Shown here in pieces: positions 1 through 12,672 of a stretch of DNA of 64,000 nucleotides. The notes under the pieces were generated by a model, which was given only the letters and a program-made list of their open reading frames with translations, was not told the origin of the DNA and did no database searches. The stretch is from Vespula vulgaris (taxonomy: Eukaryota > Arthropoda > Insecta > Hymenoptera > Vespidae), in contig NC_066602.1 of the NCBI RefSeq assembly GCF_905475345.1, forward strand, positions 2,012,314 to 2,076,313. Reading direction: 5' to 3'. The position numbers and the translations under genes were made by a program. Position 1 is the stretch's first letter, and every line of letters begins with the position of its first letter.

Positions 1-2991
1 AATATTGATCTGTTTAGAAATCAGTCAACAATAGTATCGATTGACAAAAGAATGAATTGGACGAACAGAATGGCGCGTCACGGTAGCGAGAGATCCTTAC
101 ATACTTTACATTCCATGCATCCTGTTCGTACTTCAATTATCCACAATAACAATAACAACAACAACAACAACAACGATTCAACAACAATGAATCATTCAAG
201 AAATATAGTCAGTCCAAGCAAAGCTATTTGCAGTAGTCCAGAAATCGACGCTTTACTCGATGGTTCTATCGATGGAGTTTCAATATTATCAAGTACTATG
301 AATTCATCGAGCAATACCACCATAGTTCCTGGTTCCTCTCCGTTAGCTTTGGACTCTCGTATACCCAGACCATCATCTAATAACGTTCTGCGCCGTTCCT
401 CGAGCATGCGCATCCGTGGTGAACGGCTTCCAGCACATCATTCTCGACCCACTACTACTACCACCACCTCGGCTCTTCTTGGCCAACATCACCAACACCA
501 CTACCGTCGTCACAACCATCTTTTGCTACAGCAGCAGCAGCAGCAGCAGCAACATCCTGATCATCGTATCTTTCCGGTCATCACGGAGAATGGAACCGAC
601 TCGCCAAGACAACGATCTCTTGTAAGTAATTTTTTTAATATATTTTATACATAAATCCATCCTTTCTTTCTATTTTCATTTTATTTCTAAATTTCGACCG
701 ATTGCTGCGCTCGAATACTTTCTTTTGCGTTTTAACTTTATCTTATGTATGAGTGAACGATAAACATATTTCATTATTATCGTCATTCATCGTCGTTAAT
801 ATATTTTATAATAATTTTGAAACGAACGACTTTTTTTTTTGTTTTTACCGTTAGTGTAAGATTCAATAATTCTTCCTACTACGTATTCGGAAACCTTATC
901 AAGAGAATCGGTAGATCTCATTGGCCTAAACGCCTTCCACTGCTGTCTTTTTATATACTTTGCGTATATTTCGCATAGAACGTTCACAACATTTTCTTTG
1001 TTTTTTGGTGATATAGTCGGAGTTCAAAAGATTAATGATAATATTTATTTTCGTTATAAACATCGTTATCTTTGATCAGAAAAGCTAAGTAAACGTTCTT
1101 CCATAATAAAATTTAATATACACATACACAGATATGTCAACTGATCTATAGATTTATATTACGTTGTCCTTGATTCCTTTAAGAAGAATAACAATTTATT
1201 ATTATTTTTTCACGTGATCATAAAAATGAGGAGGAAAAATTAATTGGCATTTTAAATCATACATTAGTATATATATATACACACATATGTATTGCGTGTT
1301 TCTAAACGATATAAAAACGGATATCATTATTTTGAGTACAATTACAAAATGTAAGTATTTTTTCTACCTCTTTATTTCTGTATTGTAATACTTGCCTTTT
1401 GATTACGTGACTTCTCACTGGTTTTAGCCGTCCAACAGGTAGATATTTACACACACGTAGAGATCGTATATTTTTAAAGAGATATGAACGTTTTAAACGT
1501 AAAGAGATCTATCTTATGGATGTAAGAGCTCGTAATTATTACTATTATTAGTATGGAAAAATTCATGTATTATAAGATGGACATAATTTTAAATATGTAT
1601 ATACACACGTATATGTGTGTGTGTGTACTTAAAAGATTAATACCATCGTAACAAAAAGTAAGAACGCAAGATCCAATTTATCTTGGCTAACATAAGTATA
1701 CAATGCTTATCGATCTTATCAATGTTATCTTTGTCCATGAAATTCCCATATTTCTTCTTTATTCTTCATACGTAAAAAGACGACGCGCGTGTATGTAATT
1801 GACAACTTATTATCATGTCTTAATTGATTTATTATTTCTCTTTCAATAATTTCATTTTTGAATTAATTTATAGACGTATTTTCTATTACCATGACCTAAT
1901 CAAACGAATTACACAATAAACTAATTTTCGAAGATTCTTCACTCTTTATAATCGTTATATATTCAATTGACTAACGATGAATTCTTTTCTTCTACTTTCC
2001 TTTTCTTAAATTCACCTGACAGTGCCAAAAAATGTCTTTTCTTTTTTTTTCTTCTTTTTTTCTCCCTGGAAATTCTCTTTAATAGAAATGTCGAATAAAT
2101 TTTACTAAACTTTTCTCTTACTCTTAAAATAACGTTCATTTGGAATGATAAAAGAGAACGATGCTGAATAGTTGGCAAAGAGAAAAAAAAAAAAAAAGAA
2201 AGGAAGAAAGAAAGAAAGAAAGAAAAGACTAGGAAGTAGTATCTTCCACCTTTCTGAATTATCTATCACCTTAGAAGGAGAGAGAAAGAGAAAGAGAGAG
2301 GTAGAGCAAGAGAGAGAGAGAGAAAGAGAAGGAAAAGGAGAAGAAATAGGAGGGAGGAAAAAAGATAGAGATAGAGAGAAAGAGAGGGTGGAAATTGTAG
2401 TGGGAGTACTAAGAGAAACATAGGAAGCCACGAAGAAGGCTCCCTGACCTTTCTCAACCAACGCGTCGGCGCAGATCGTTTTTCTCCCTCGCACTAGTAG
2501 ACCAGATTCAACATCCAGAGTTGACCGTGCTAAAAAAGCTTTGGGTTCAGGAGCCTAACGACATGTCAGTTATATCTTCTAATCATTTTCTTCTCTTTTT
2601 TACCATGGATACGATCATACAAATTTCTTCGAAGATTCATTCAGTTTTCAAACTTTTATCCGAAGATAGTATATAATAGATAGAGAAAGAGAGAGGGAGA
2701 AAGAGAGAGACGTATGGATTCACAAGATTATAGGAATTCTCGTAGTTGTCCATCGGTTGGTATCTTCTCGTTTTAGTCTATACATCTAGAAATATTATAA
2801 TAAAGATGTTAATTAAATATTGAAGAGATATAAATGGAAAGTTTGTTATATATATACATATATAGTAACTTGTAAAAATGATAGAAACGAATTTTTTTTA
2901 ATTATAGGAATTAATAATGTTAAAAATTTATCTGAGAAGTTTTCATTATTATGATCATTGTTATTGTTATTATTATTATTATTATTATTAT

Positions 2992-3023
<32 letters not shown>

Positions 3024-4000
3024 ATGGTAATAGTAATATCAGTATTAATATTATTATTAGTATTATTATTAACTATTGTAGAGCCTCTCACTGACACCAG
3101 CTAGGCCGCGAACAGGACACGCGGCCTCAGGAACAACACCAGGAGCAGATGACAGTGATGCAGAGAGCGTGAGAAGTTACGGAAGTGCATGCAGCACCGC
3201 AAGTGCCTGCGATCATGCTTCCTTTGCTTTGAACGGTACTACTTGGTCCGGTCGATCACGAAAGTACGTTGTCCATTGTTCTAATCATACCGGAGACAAT
3301 GAACAGTATCTTACACCGACACAAAGGGCCGCCAGACAAATTAGGAAATTTCAGGTGAGTTCAAGTTTATCTTTTTTAAAAGAAGAAACAACAAAAACAA
3401 GAGGAATTAAAATGATCATAATTTTTGTTATAGGCTCTTTTGAAGGAAGCAAGAATAGAGATCGAAGAAAAAAATCGAGAGATCGTTCGATTAACTAAAG
3501 AGGTCGTTGAATTACGATTGTATAAAGCATCATTGAATAGTCCTGATGAAAGAACCGACAGTAGCGATGCTCTTACTGTACGTGAAAACAATCCTTTTTC
3601 ACCGGAATCACCATGCAAAGATCTTTTAGAGGAAGGTTCATTCGAAAAGGTCGCTAGTCCAGAAACTCCGGATAAACGTGCCCAATCGGATGTACCATCC
3701 TCTTTAGCAGATTCAGGACATTTTGAAGACGGCTCCGTCCACTCGAAAGATTCTGTGTGCCTACCGGAAACGGTACCCGAACTTTCTGGTAATAATCCTC
3801 CATCCAACCTAAGTCAAGATGAACCTAAAGACGCTAGTAGATCCGTCTCTGTTGTGGATAGTAGTCCTGAGAGAGACGAAGAAAGACGTCGATTGGTTGA
3901 TCATTATGAAAGCAGAATCGAAGAAATGCACCGAAGACATATCGATGAAATGCAGGAATTGAAACAGAAGCACAATGATAAGGTAATCGAATGAGAATAT

Positions 4001-4038
<38 letters not shown>

Positions 4039-5396
4039 TTTGAATTTCTCTCTTATCTTTTTGTTGGCGTAGATTCATCCATTCATCCATATTTATTTAT
4101 GTTTGATGATATAGGTAGAGAGCTTGTTAAATCAACTATCTGAAGTTAATACTCGCTATTGCGAGGTAAGGCCGTCCGTTGATGCTGCGGAAGCTCGCAC
4201 TAGAGAGTTGGAAGTGGAATTGGAGGCTGTGAAAAATGAACTGGATAAGAAGAAAGCTTTAATTAAAGAGCAAGAAGAAAAGGATAAACAAATGTACCTG
4301 AAAGTGCATGCGAATGAACAAGAAACTGCACGCACTGAAAAAACTGATCAGGTGACGATAAAACATCTGTTTTCTCTCTCACTTTTATTTCTCTCTGTCT
4401 CTCCGTGTGTCTGTGTCTGTATGTATTAATTTTCTTAATGTTTCTTACATGTCAAATTTATAGATACCTGAAAATGCACAGCAAAAATCATCCTCGAAAG
4501 TTAACGTCACCGATTTACAACAAGAATTAACAGTTACAAAAGCAGAATTAGACAAAATTAAGGTAATCTATATTATTATTATATACCTGTTATTGTGAAA
4601 ATTGTGTAGATGGAATTGTATTGATCTCTATTTGACACATTCGAGTTGTTTCAGAATGAGAACACGTCATGATTCGTTTTGGTTTTAAATACAATATGAT
4701 GAAAGCAATGAGAATGTTTTAGCAAATAGAATTGAATCACAATTACAAGTGTTATGTAGACTTTCAAATCTCCTCTCAAATGCATACATCAAAAAACTTA
4801 GTTCTATATTCTTTAGATATTTAAAGAAGTATTCTTTCTTAAAGATTTTCATAACTTTTTATATATAGTACATACTTGTTCGTTTAATAAAATGTATGTA
4901 TTTATAAGGAGAATAGTAAAAACCATTTCACTTTTCTAGTATCGTAATAGTGAAGCTTATTGTTTCACATATTGAATTCACTGCGTTAGTTCATCAACAT
5001 CTGCATTGATCGAACGCATGCATCGCTCTCTGCCTACAGAATTTTATTATTCATAATTCACTATCTTTTTGTACTAACGATGTATCACTTTTTTTGGTCG
5101 CCGCTCACACTCCAGGATACAAGCTACTCGCCTGAACCTCACATTTCAGCCGATCGTAGCCAAAATTTATTAAGCGCTCAGGAGGCTGTTTCTCTCTGGG
5201 TCCTTGGCACACGTAAGGTCTGTATTCTTGTTCGACTGACACGTGAAGAATCTTCATTCATTTTCTCTGTTGTACAACTGCGTTGCATTTGCTCGCATAT
5301 AGTGCACAGATCTTCCTATTATTACTTTAATTTGCAAGATCGTTCAATTTTCCATCGCTTGAAAAATTGCATACATTAAAACATATACGCATATAT

Positions 5397-5448
<52 letters not shown>

Positions 5449-6504
5449 TTACATGACAAAATTTCTTTTTTTATCTCCATATGTTCAGTAAAAATTTCGA
5501 CAATTATTTTAGTCCCATACATAACATATGTTCCTTCTTTTATCAAAGTAATTTTATTTATTTGCACTTTCATGTATATATGTAGCTTTTTTCGATTTGT
5601 AAATATCTTTAAATAAAAGCATGATTCTTAATGACAGTATATTGTTTATCATCATAGACATGTTTATTCATATACATTAACGATCTAAGCAAATTTTGTT
5701 TTTGTATTTTTTATTTCTTCTCTTCCTTTTCATCAAATAATGATGGAATTTAGAACAATTTTGTATAAAAAGTTTAAAGTACATCTTCTTCTGTGATGGC
5801 TTTGCTCTTAAAATCTGCATGTTGATTGTCAAGCACAAATGTAGATGGTTTACAGTTTACACTACAATACATCGCTCTTAGATCGGGCCATACAGTGCAC
5901 TTGGAAGAAACAGCCTCTTATAATTCAATCGATGTAAGTTTGCACGTGCTTAGAGCAATGCACGCTTCCAATATTTATATTTGTATAAAACTTGCCTGAT
6001 ACTTCTTCATATTGGATCCAGAAATAATAAAATTATAAAAGATTATTATTATATATAAATATGATTAATTAAAAAAACCAATATGTTATATGCGTGAAGG
6101 TAATTTTCATAGAACATATTCTGATATTACTGGATTCATCTGCAATAAATATATTATTTTACTTTTTAGAGAAAAATATTCACTGTTTGATAATATGCAC
6201 ACAACGCATAAATATAAAATGGAATATATATTAATAACAATATATATATTAGCATTTTTATTTTTTTTTTTTTTTTCTTTCTTTTATATATTAGGCAATG
6301 TATCGGAGTATTGTGGAATCAAAATACAAGAAGGATGAATTGGATCTTGTAATCACCTTGCAGTTTCTAAAATCAGCATTTTATTACTTCCTGACTGATA
6401 AGGAAAATCATCGTGGACATCTGAATGCCATCGAAAGTATCTTGGGTTTTACCGAAGCTGAGAAACACAACATTGATAAAATTTATGGATCTGTAAGAAA
6501 ATAA
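1..6504 (+). CDS. qtc: Coiled-coil protein with C-terminal GRIP-like segment, probable quick-to-court (5' end possibly missing)
   Basis: Seven exons join in phase 0: 1-621, 3082-3354, 3434-3982, 4115-4351, 4464-4562, 5116-5217 and 6295-6504, giving about 696 residues. The frame is open from base 1. An ATG at 52 could be the start, or the exon may begin outside the window. Exon 1 has an Asn run (about residues 49-58) and a Gln run (about 174-181). Exon 2 carries the Ser/Ala-rich DDSDAESVRSYGSACS and TPTQRAARQIRKFQ. Exon 3 begins a coiled coil (LLKEARIEIEEKNREIVRL), then an acidic Ser/Pro segment, then a second coil running through exon 4. Exon 7 (ITLQFLKSAFYYFLT followed by AIESILGF) resembles the GRIP fold that anchors coiled-coil golgins to Golgi membranes. 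The name comes from memory of the insect quick-to-court family and is probable, not proven. The junction after 5217 uses a weak donor (AAG|GTCTGT). The last exon could end at TAA 6502-6504 or splice onward at GTAAGA 6493. Confidence 0.72.
2181..2400 (+). repeat. Purine-rich AAAG/GA low-complexity tract
   Basis: About 220 bases are almost entirely A and G on the + strand, with GAAA and GA subrepeats. It lies in intron 1 of the qtc-like gene. Long open frames on both strands here (Lys/Arg/Glu-rich or Ser/Leu/Phe-rich) are by-products of the composition, not genes. Confidence 0.85.
2475..2564 (+). other. Candidate cassette exon in qtc intron 1
   Basis: A pyrimidine tract and AG at 2499-2500 precede a stretch that ends at a plausible donor, GTCAGT, at 2565. 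Two overlapping frames look protein-like: QHPELTVLKKLWVQEPND in one and RPDSTSRVDRAKKALGSGA in the other. The second can start from an AG at 2473-2474 in the phase left by exon 1, but stops at TAA 2556-2558. Neither frame joins exons 1 and 2 without a shift or stop. It may be a poison or alternative terminal exon, or chance. Confidence 0.25.
2955..3075 (+). repeat. TTA/TAG trinucleotide array abutting the qtc exon 2 acceptor
   Basis: A (TTA)n run grades into a (TAG)n run of about ten units and then degenerate TAA/TAT units. It ends only a few bases before the exon 2 acceptor at 3080-3081. On the - strand it reads as poly-Asn and poly-Thr codons, which explains an apparent open frame there. 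Confidence 0.9.
4563..5115 (+). other. qtc-like gene intron, nothing further seen
   Basis: The donor GTAATC follows exon 5 and the acceptor CCAG at 5112-5115 precedes exon 6. The sequence between is AT-rich, without a clear exon, repeat or RNA gene. The other short introns, 3355-3433, 3983-4114 (with a TC run at 4007-4034) and 4352-4463, are similarly plain. Confidence 0.65.
5218..6294 (+). other. qtc-like gene last intron, with a TA array and one exon-like segment
   Basis: The intron runs from a weak GT donor at 5218 to the acceptor TTAG at 6291-6294. It contains a (TA)n array at 5401-5446 and otherwise AT-rich sequence. A 52-nt segment at 5882-5933 is flanked by a good acceptor (TCTTAG) and a canonical GTAAGT. 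It can be read as HTVHLEETASYNSID, but its phase does not fit the neighbouring exons. Confidence 0.5.
5401..5446. repeat. (TA)n microsatellite
   Basis: This is an uninterrupted TA dinucleotide run of 46 bases within the last intron of the qtc-like gene. Confidence 0.95.
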
Positions 6505-8630
6505 CTTATACAACTTTATAGAAAACGATGTATATCATTGTTAAAGACATACGGTGTAACATGTTCTCCATTTATCACTTTTTTTAATATAATATTTATA
6601 ATTTTATATACAGATATTGATATAGAGAACTAAACATATATTTGTCTCAATGATTAAAAAGAAACATTATTTTCTATTTACATAGGTTCACATTGAAAAA
6701 GTATATACTGATTGTACTTATATTTTTAATAATTTTTTTTCTAATGGATAAAATGAACACTGTATGTCATATACCTTTATCATACTGCTGCTGGTTAGCA
6801 GACAATTTGAATGATTTTAAACAGTTTTAATAATATGTATTTCAACTTTTGCTATGCGATGAAAAACATTTTGAAATTGTAAATGTATATGCGTATGATA
6901 CAAATTTAATAGTCTTCATATTATATGGTAGTTATATGTATATTGATTTCCATCAATGGATATGTATTTCATAAAGAATACATGGGATAAGTTATTATTT
7001 AATATAGGAACTTCTTTAATAGAATTTTTTTTTATGTTCTATTTAAAATTACACAACTATATTTTTAGATACAAATTTCTAATTAATAATATTTAATTAT
7101 TATTTATCGCGATATGATTATTAATATAATGTACTGGACCCTAAGGCCTATTTATATAACTGTCTGAAAAAACAAAAATAATAAAAGATTATTTTTCATA
7201 TTAATATTTGAAATACATATCCACATTGTATATTCATACAAATATTAGAATATAAAAATAACTATATATACTATAAAGCCACGAAATATTTCTATTGGAG
7301 AGTAGGATATTTTACGTTTGCATAGAATTAAAACGTGTTAGAAATTAATTAGATTAATAAATAAAATAATTTAAAGTCTTATTAAAATCAAAGAAAAATC
7401 TAAATTATAATTATACCTAAATTTGGTGGCATATTACATTGAAGTAATAAGGAGACTGAGAAGATTGCCTTTTTATCTGCTTATCTGCTTGATCTTGCCT
7501 TTAATCTGCTTATTATCTAGTATTATAGAAAAATCCACAGTGAAAGTGTTATTAAGCGAATATACTATAAAAATTAAGAAAAGAAAAAAATATAAGTACA
7601 CTAACTACATATATATATATATATATCGTACTTCCTGGATAGATTTTTTTGCACCAATAACTATTATTTTAATGTATTCTTTACTGCCAACATTTTATTA
7701 CTGAACACTTCCATCGGTAACAGTATTCCACTGTGATATATTGACTTACTTTTAAATTATTTATAATATTACAAGTACATTAATTGGTGAAATATTCCTG
7801 AATAAATCTTGTTAAAAAATGATATGAATATAATCATTAACGATAAAAAGGATTATATTCACATTATGCAATAATTTATATAAAAACCAAAGATATTTCG
7901 AGCAGCCTATTTATCTCATTGTATTACATTTGATAACTTCATATTTTCCTTTAACTATTTAAATTAAAATATCTTGTAAAGATAACCAAGGTGAGCTCTG
8001 AACATAAAATTGGCATTAAAATTTAAACTTTTTCTTATTACTCGGATGTTATTACAAATAAAATTTCAATTTATAAAATTATATGTTCCTATGGTGCCAA
8101 TGCTGTGAAAATTAATTAACCAAACATAATATATTAATCAAAGCAACACTGTTTTTATATATAACCTTAAATGGAAGACTAAGTAATTAAATTATTATTA
8201 TATGATGTAATTTGACTTATTTTGAGATGCACATAATATAAGTTAATGTAACCAACTATAAGTTTGAAATAATCTTTTATAGATATAAAATAGTTATTAC
8301 AAAAGAAGAAAGTAATCATATCTATAGATAAATAATATATACGAAATATTCTGTCTGCATTCATATAGTTTCTTCACTCGTTGTCGTTAATAGACATTAA
8401 TACTTGTTCAGAGCTCTGATATGAATATGTGGAACTGAATGTAGAGTATGTAAATAATTCTATAATAAAGTACGAATAAAATCTAAACAAATATTCAACT
8501 ACATACTACTTCTGCGTTAATAACTATCTAAAAAAAAAAGGAATATTAAAGACAATTAAAAAATATACCCCACGTGTTAGAATTTTTTAATATTTTTTAT
8601 AAGATAATCGTAAAATACAATATTTGTACA
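6505..8630. other. AT-rich gap between convergent genes
   Basis: This stretch lies between the qtc-like stop and the RpL11 stop, which face each other. It should hold both 3' UTRs. AATAAA-type signals occur on the + strand, for example near 7357. The open frame at 7423-7704 is Ile/Leu/Tyr-rich and looks like composition rather than a gene. No RNA gene or repeat array of note was seen. Confidence 0.6.
8586..8591 (-). terminator. Candidate RpL11 poly(A) signal ATTAAA
   Basis: On the - strand the variant signal ATTAAA lies 40 bases downstream of the RpL11 stop codon. A short 3' UTR is usual for ribosomal protein genes. It is a single hexamer in AT-rich DNA, so it could be chance. Confidence 0.35.
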
Positions 8631-10095
8631 TTACTTTTTCCCAGCAATTATGATACCGTCATATTTCTGTTGGAACCATTTCATTGCATCTTCTTTAGTT
8701 AGTCTATGAGGGAAACCAACTTTGCCAGTTTTTCTTCGTCTGTGAGCTACGTTGAAACCTACAAATTTATAAATACATACAAAGTTGAAATGTTTTTGAT
8801 ATAGAAGAAAAGAAAATTTTTATATATATATTAAAATGTAGATTCAGTTAAGTAACACACCCAGTATAAGAAGTGGGCATGAGTTGCAAATATGAAACAT
8901 TTATTTTAGCACATGTTTTACAATAATAGACATCGTCAATGAATAACCAAGATATCTATGATACCAGATAATGTGCAACGAATGTGTTATTAATTAATAA
9001 AAAGTAACTAACCTGGACGTCCAAGTACAACGTAGAAGTCCAAACCATAAATACCAATGCTAGGATCGTATTTAATACCTAAATCAATGTGTTCTTGGAT
9101 ACCAAATCCAAAGTTTCCAGTACCTGAGAAGTTTTCTCTTCTCAATTCGTACTCGCGTACCTAGTACAGTGTAATGATACAATAATTAATAATTATACGG
9201 ATAATCGAAAGAAAGAAAATAACGAAAGATGCTATGTAAACTAACTTTTAAACCACGTTCAAGAATCTCCTCGGCTTTCACTCCACGAACGGTACAGTGT
9301 ACAGCAATTTTTTCATTACGACGGATACCAAAAGAACGTACAGTATACCTTGCTTTGGAGAAAACTGGTTGTTGTCCAGTTAACTGTTCCAACACCTGTT
9401 ATCCAAATTGATACTCAATGTTATTTTGTTATTACTTTTACTTAAGTTTCAAATTATTAATAAATTATTCGTACTTTTTAAAACAACATACCTTTGCTGC
9501 TCTTGTTAGTCTGTCGCCAGATTCACCAACACAAATGTTCAAACATAACTTTCGAATTCTAACTTCACGCATAACATTCTTGGATGCATCTTTTGGTTCT
9601 TTCTTTGTCCTCTTTTCAGTTTTCTCTACTTTTTTCTCAGTAGCTTTCTTTACGTCCTATAATCAAATAAGTATTACAATTAATACTCATGAAAATACAC
9701 CTTCAGATAGACTCATGCAGTAGCAGTAGAATAAAGGTTATAGAAATTTTGTTACGATTATAAAACGATAATAACAACTTCAAATTATAGAAAACGATTA
9801 AATTGTAGGAAGAAAGAGTATTTAAAAAAGAAAAAAAGATTATATTGAAATAATCATTTTTCGAAGGTTATGATCGCAATGCACGCTGATCAAAAACAAC
9901 ATGTAAGACCGACAGACTGATACATATAAACAGGTAAACATGTTGACTTAACTAACAAAGAATATAATTTTTAATCAGATAAAAGCAATATTTCGCTCAC
10001 TATACATAAAACAATAATAAAATAAAAAGGATGAAGGCGATATATTAAGATATTTTCGATTGATTTTCGTACGAGAATTACACACTCACCGCCAT
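8631..10095 (-). CDS. RpL11: 60S ribosomal protein L11 (uL5), complete
   Basis: The product is a large-subunit ribosomal protein of the cytosolic 60S particle that contacts 5S rRNA in the central protuberance. Five exons, in - strand order, are 10095-10090 (only ATG GCG), 9656-9492, 9395-9246, 9160-9013 and 8758-8631 including TAA. All junctions are GT-AG and the frame closes exactly at 198 residues. The sequence matches the family nearly end to end: RIRKLCLNICVGESGDRL, VFSKARYTVRSFGIRRNEK, HIDLGIKYDPSIGIYGLDF and KWFQQKYDGIIIAGKK at the C-terminus. An N-terminal extension of about 28 residues is rich in Lys and Glu, as in insect orthologues. The gene converges on the qtc-like gene and lies downstream of spen on the same strand. 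Confidence 0.97.
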
Positions 10096-10110
10096 GATGA
10101 ATAGAAAAGA
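10096..10110 (-). promoter_or_regulatory. RpL11 5' leader with candidate 5'TOP start
   Basis: Reading the - strand, TCTTTTCT lies about 8-15 bases upstream of the ATG. A pyrimidine tract at the cap is the usual mark of ribosomal protein mRNAs (5'TOP), which ties their translation to growth signalling. The first intron starts right after the second codon, another common feature of such genes. The start site is inferred, not shown. Confidence 0.5.
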
Positions 10111-11402
10111 TCGATGACCGATGCGCACTCTGGTGTATGATATTTGAATTACTCTACATATATCTCGAATCGAACGAGTGTTCGATAATACGATTAGTAA
10201 TACGTAATACAATTTTGTAATGAATAAAATTTGTAACTAAATAAACTTTTAGAAACATTTATTAAATAAATTATTAAATATTTTAATCCAACTAAAATAT
10301 TATTGAACTTTATGTGTTCAATAATATTTTATTAATATATATAATACGAATGAATTTTCTACAAAATTGTATAACACATATTTTATACAGTATATTTATA
10401 TAATAGAAACATATTTATTTAATTCTAATTATTTATTAATTTATTTGTTATTATTAATATCAATATAAATAAATAGAATGTATTAGTTGCTCTATTGACT
10501 AGGTTTTGAGAATCCGCCCAAATTAATCCGTCATCTCTCTTTTTCAAATCGTACAAAAGACTGCATAGATATGTTATATGTAAATTCGAGTTAATTTGTA
10601 TTTCATTATTTAATTAATTTTTGTACATTTTATTCAATTGTTATAAATATTCAATGTGACATAAGAACAACAAGAAATTGCAGTCGCTTTAACCAAACAA
10701 TGGAAATGAAGAATTCAATGCATTTTATTCTGAATTATCATTTCTAATGATTAAAGGTATAAAAGGAAATATATATTACTTTAAAAAAGTTGTTCTCATA
10801 ATTAATAATAAATAATCACAAACAGATTATTATTATTTTTTATAAAATAATATATAATAATATATAAAATAAGAACTTTATAAGTTTACTTGAATTTCAA
10901 GTTATATTCTAATGATGAAATGGTATGTAATATGTAATTTCATTACATAAATGAATTCTATTCGTTGTTGAAACATTAAAATAATTGTATGATCTCCAAC
11001 CATATGAATTAAAAATTATTATGAATGGAACATAAACTATATAATATATATGAGGATTAAAAAAATAATATATATAAAGACTTTCACATAAGTTTTTTAA
11101 TCATAGTTATTATTATCGTTAATATCCATATAATTATCAATAACTACAGTAAAACACAAAACAAAAATGGTGATATCTGTACATTCTCCTTAAGTGATTA
11201 ACATAAACTTTTTTTTTTGTATACCAGTAGTAGTGTCTACTTTTATAGGAAGAAACTAAATCAAAATATTCACAGATAATTTACAAGATAGGTGAGGCGT
11301 TTATTGGACGCACGCATCGCGAATCCGAATATTCTTTTCTCTCTCACTCATACACACTCGCACACACCCAGGCAGGATAGATACATACATACACGTTATC
11401 AC

Positions 11403-11405
11403 ACA

Positions 11406-11463
<58 letters not shown>

Positions 11464-11512
11464 CTCGCTCTCTCGCTCTCTCCCCTCTCTCTCTCTCTCT
11501 CTCTCTCTCTTA
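11403..11512. repeat. (CT)n microsatellite
   Basis: A CT-dinucleotide run with a few TTTCTC and GCTCTC interruptions. It gives spurious Ser/Leu and Arg/Glu open frames on both strands. Confidence 0.92.
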
Positions 11513-12489
11513 TCTCGCATATATAAAACATTTATTTTCATCTTCTTTTCTTTTTTCCCTTGTTTGTTTCTTCAATCAATTGCGAGGGCGAATAATTGTA
11601 ATTGAAAAAAGAAAATAAACAAACAAAAAGTATGGAATAAAAAAATTAGAAATAAAATTATCAAAAAAAAAAAAAACAGAAAAGAAAAAAAGAATTATTA
11701 AAAAAGAAAAGAAAAGAAAAGAAAAAAGCGTTCCCATTGGAAACAAATTTATTATTTAACGCGATGCGTGCGACGCATTCGCGCGCTCGATATATTATAC
11801 TTACTTGTACCTGTAATATTATATATATATATGCTTACTTAATTTTTTTTTTTTTCTTTAATTTCTTTTTTATACTCGCAACTCGCTCGCTCACTTATAC
11901 TTCTACACTGTACATATGCACAACGCATCTTTTACACTGTACATGCACACGCAATATCCACGAGTAATCCGCGCTGCCTTACACCTTTAATTATATAATA
12001 TTGTTTAGGGATAGGCAGAAGAAAGGGCGGGAAACGTTAAAAAAAATATATATATATGTTTGTGTATATGTATATAAAAAAATAAAAAAAATAAAAAAAA
12101 AGATAATAAAATGCAAAGAACGAACATGGCGGAGGAGGAGTCGTCGAGTAATCAACGAATTCTTAATTCCCTTTACGACGTTTGAAAAATTCGTTGTTTA
12201 CTCGAATGTTTTTTCGAATTACAAAATTAAGAAAAAAAGTTACGTTATACTCTTCTCGTCCAATGATAAATAATAATCATAATAATAATATCCATCATCA
12301 TCTCTAATACTTGTGTTTTAAAACAAGTATCTCTAAAAAAAAAAAAAAGAAAAAAACAAAGAAAAAGAAAAAATAAATAAATGAGATGATATCGTTAAGA
12401 ACAGAAAAAAGATTAGAAAAAAAATGGAAAAGTAAATTCTAATTTTTTTCTCGTTATTTTGTAATCATAATGTTCTGCTTTTTTTTCCT

Positions 12490-12492
12490 TTT

Positions 12493-12526
<34 letters not shown>

Positions 12527-12546
12527 GCTCTTTCTCTCTTTCCCTT

Positions 12547-12589
<43 letters not shown>

Positions 12590-12672
12590 TAATATAATTA
12601 CTACTATTTCACGAAGGACATGTACTGCCAAAGAATCATTGCATTTTATATATATATATATATATATATAAA
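12490..12672. repeat. (CT)n array followed by a (TA)n run
   Basis: CT-rich repeats occupy 12490-12590 and a TA run lies near 12648-12672. A TG run follows at 12921-12952 and another CT-rich run at 13201-13262. Confidence 0.88.

Larger units (their letters stand above)
622..3081 (+). other. First intron of the qtc-like gene
   Basis: The donor GTAAGT is at 622 and the acceptor AG at 3080-3081. The intron is AT-rich with short TA and TG runs near 1270 and 1600, a purine tract at 2181-2400 and a trinucleotide array just before the acceptor. One exon-like stretch is listed separately at 2475-2564. No other coding segment is supported. Confidence 0.75.

Noticed and set aside
7423..7704. 93-codon ORF between qtc and RpL11
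   Set aside because: Ile/Tyr/Leu-rich translation of AT-rich DNA that includes a TA run, with no start context or family.
9657..10089. Possible snoRNA in RpL11 intron 1
   Set aside because: Ribosomal protein introns often host snoRNAs, but I found no paired C and D boxes or a convincing H/ACA layout.
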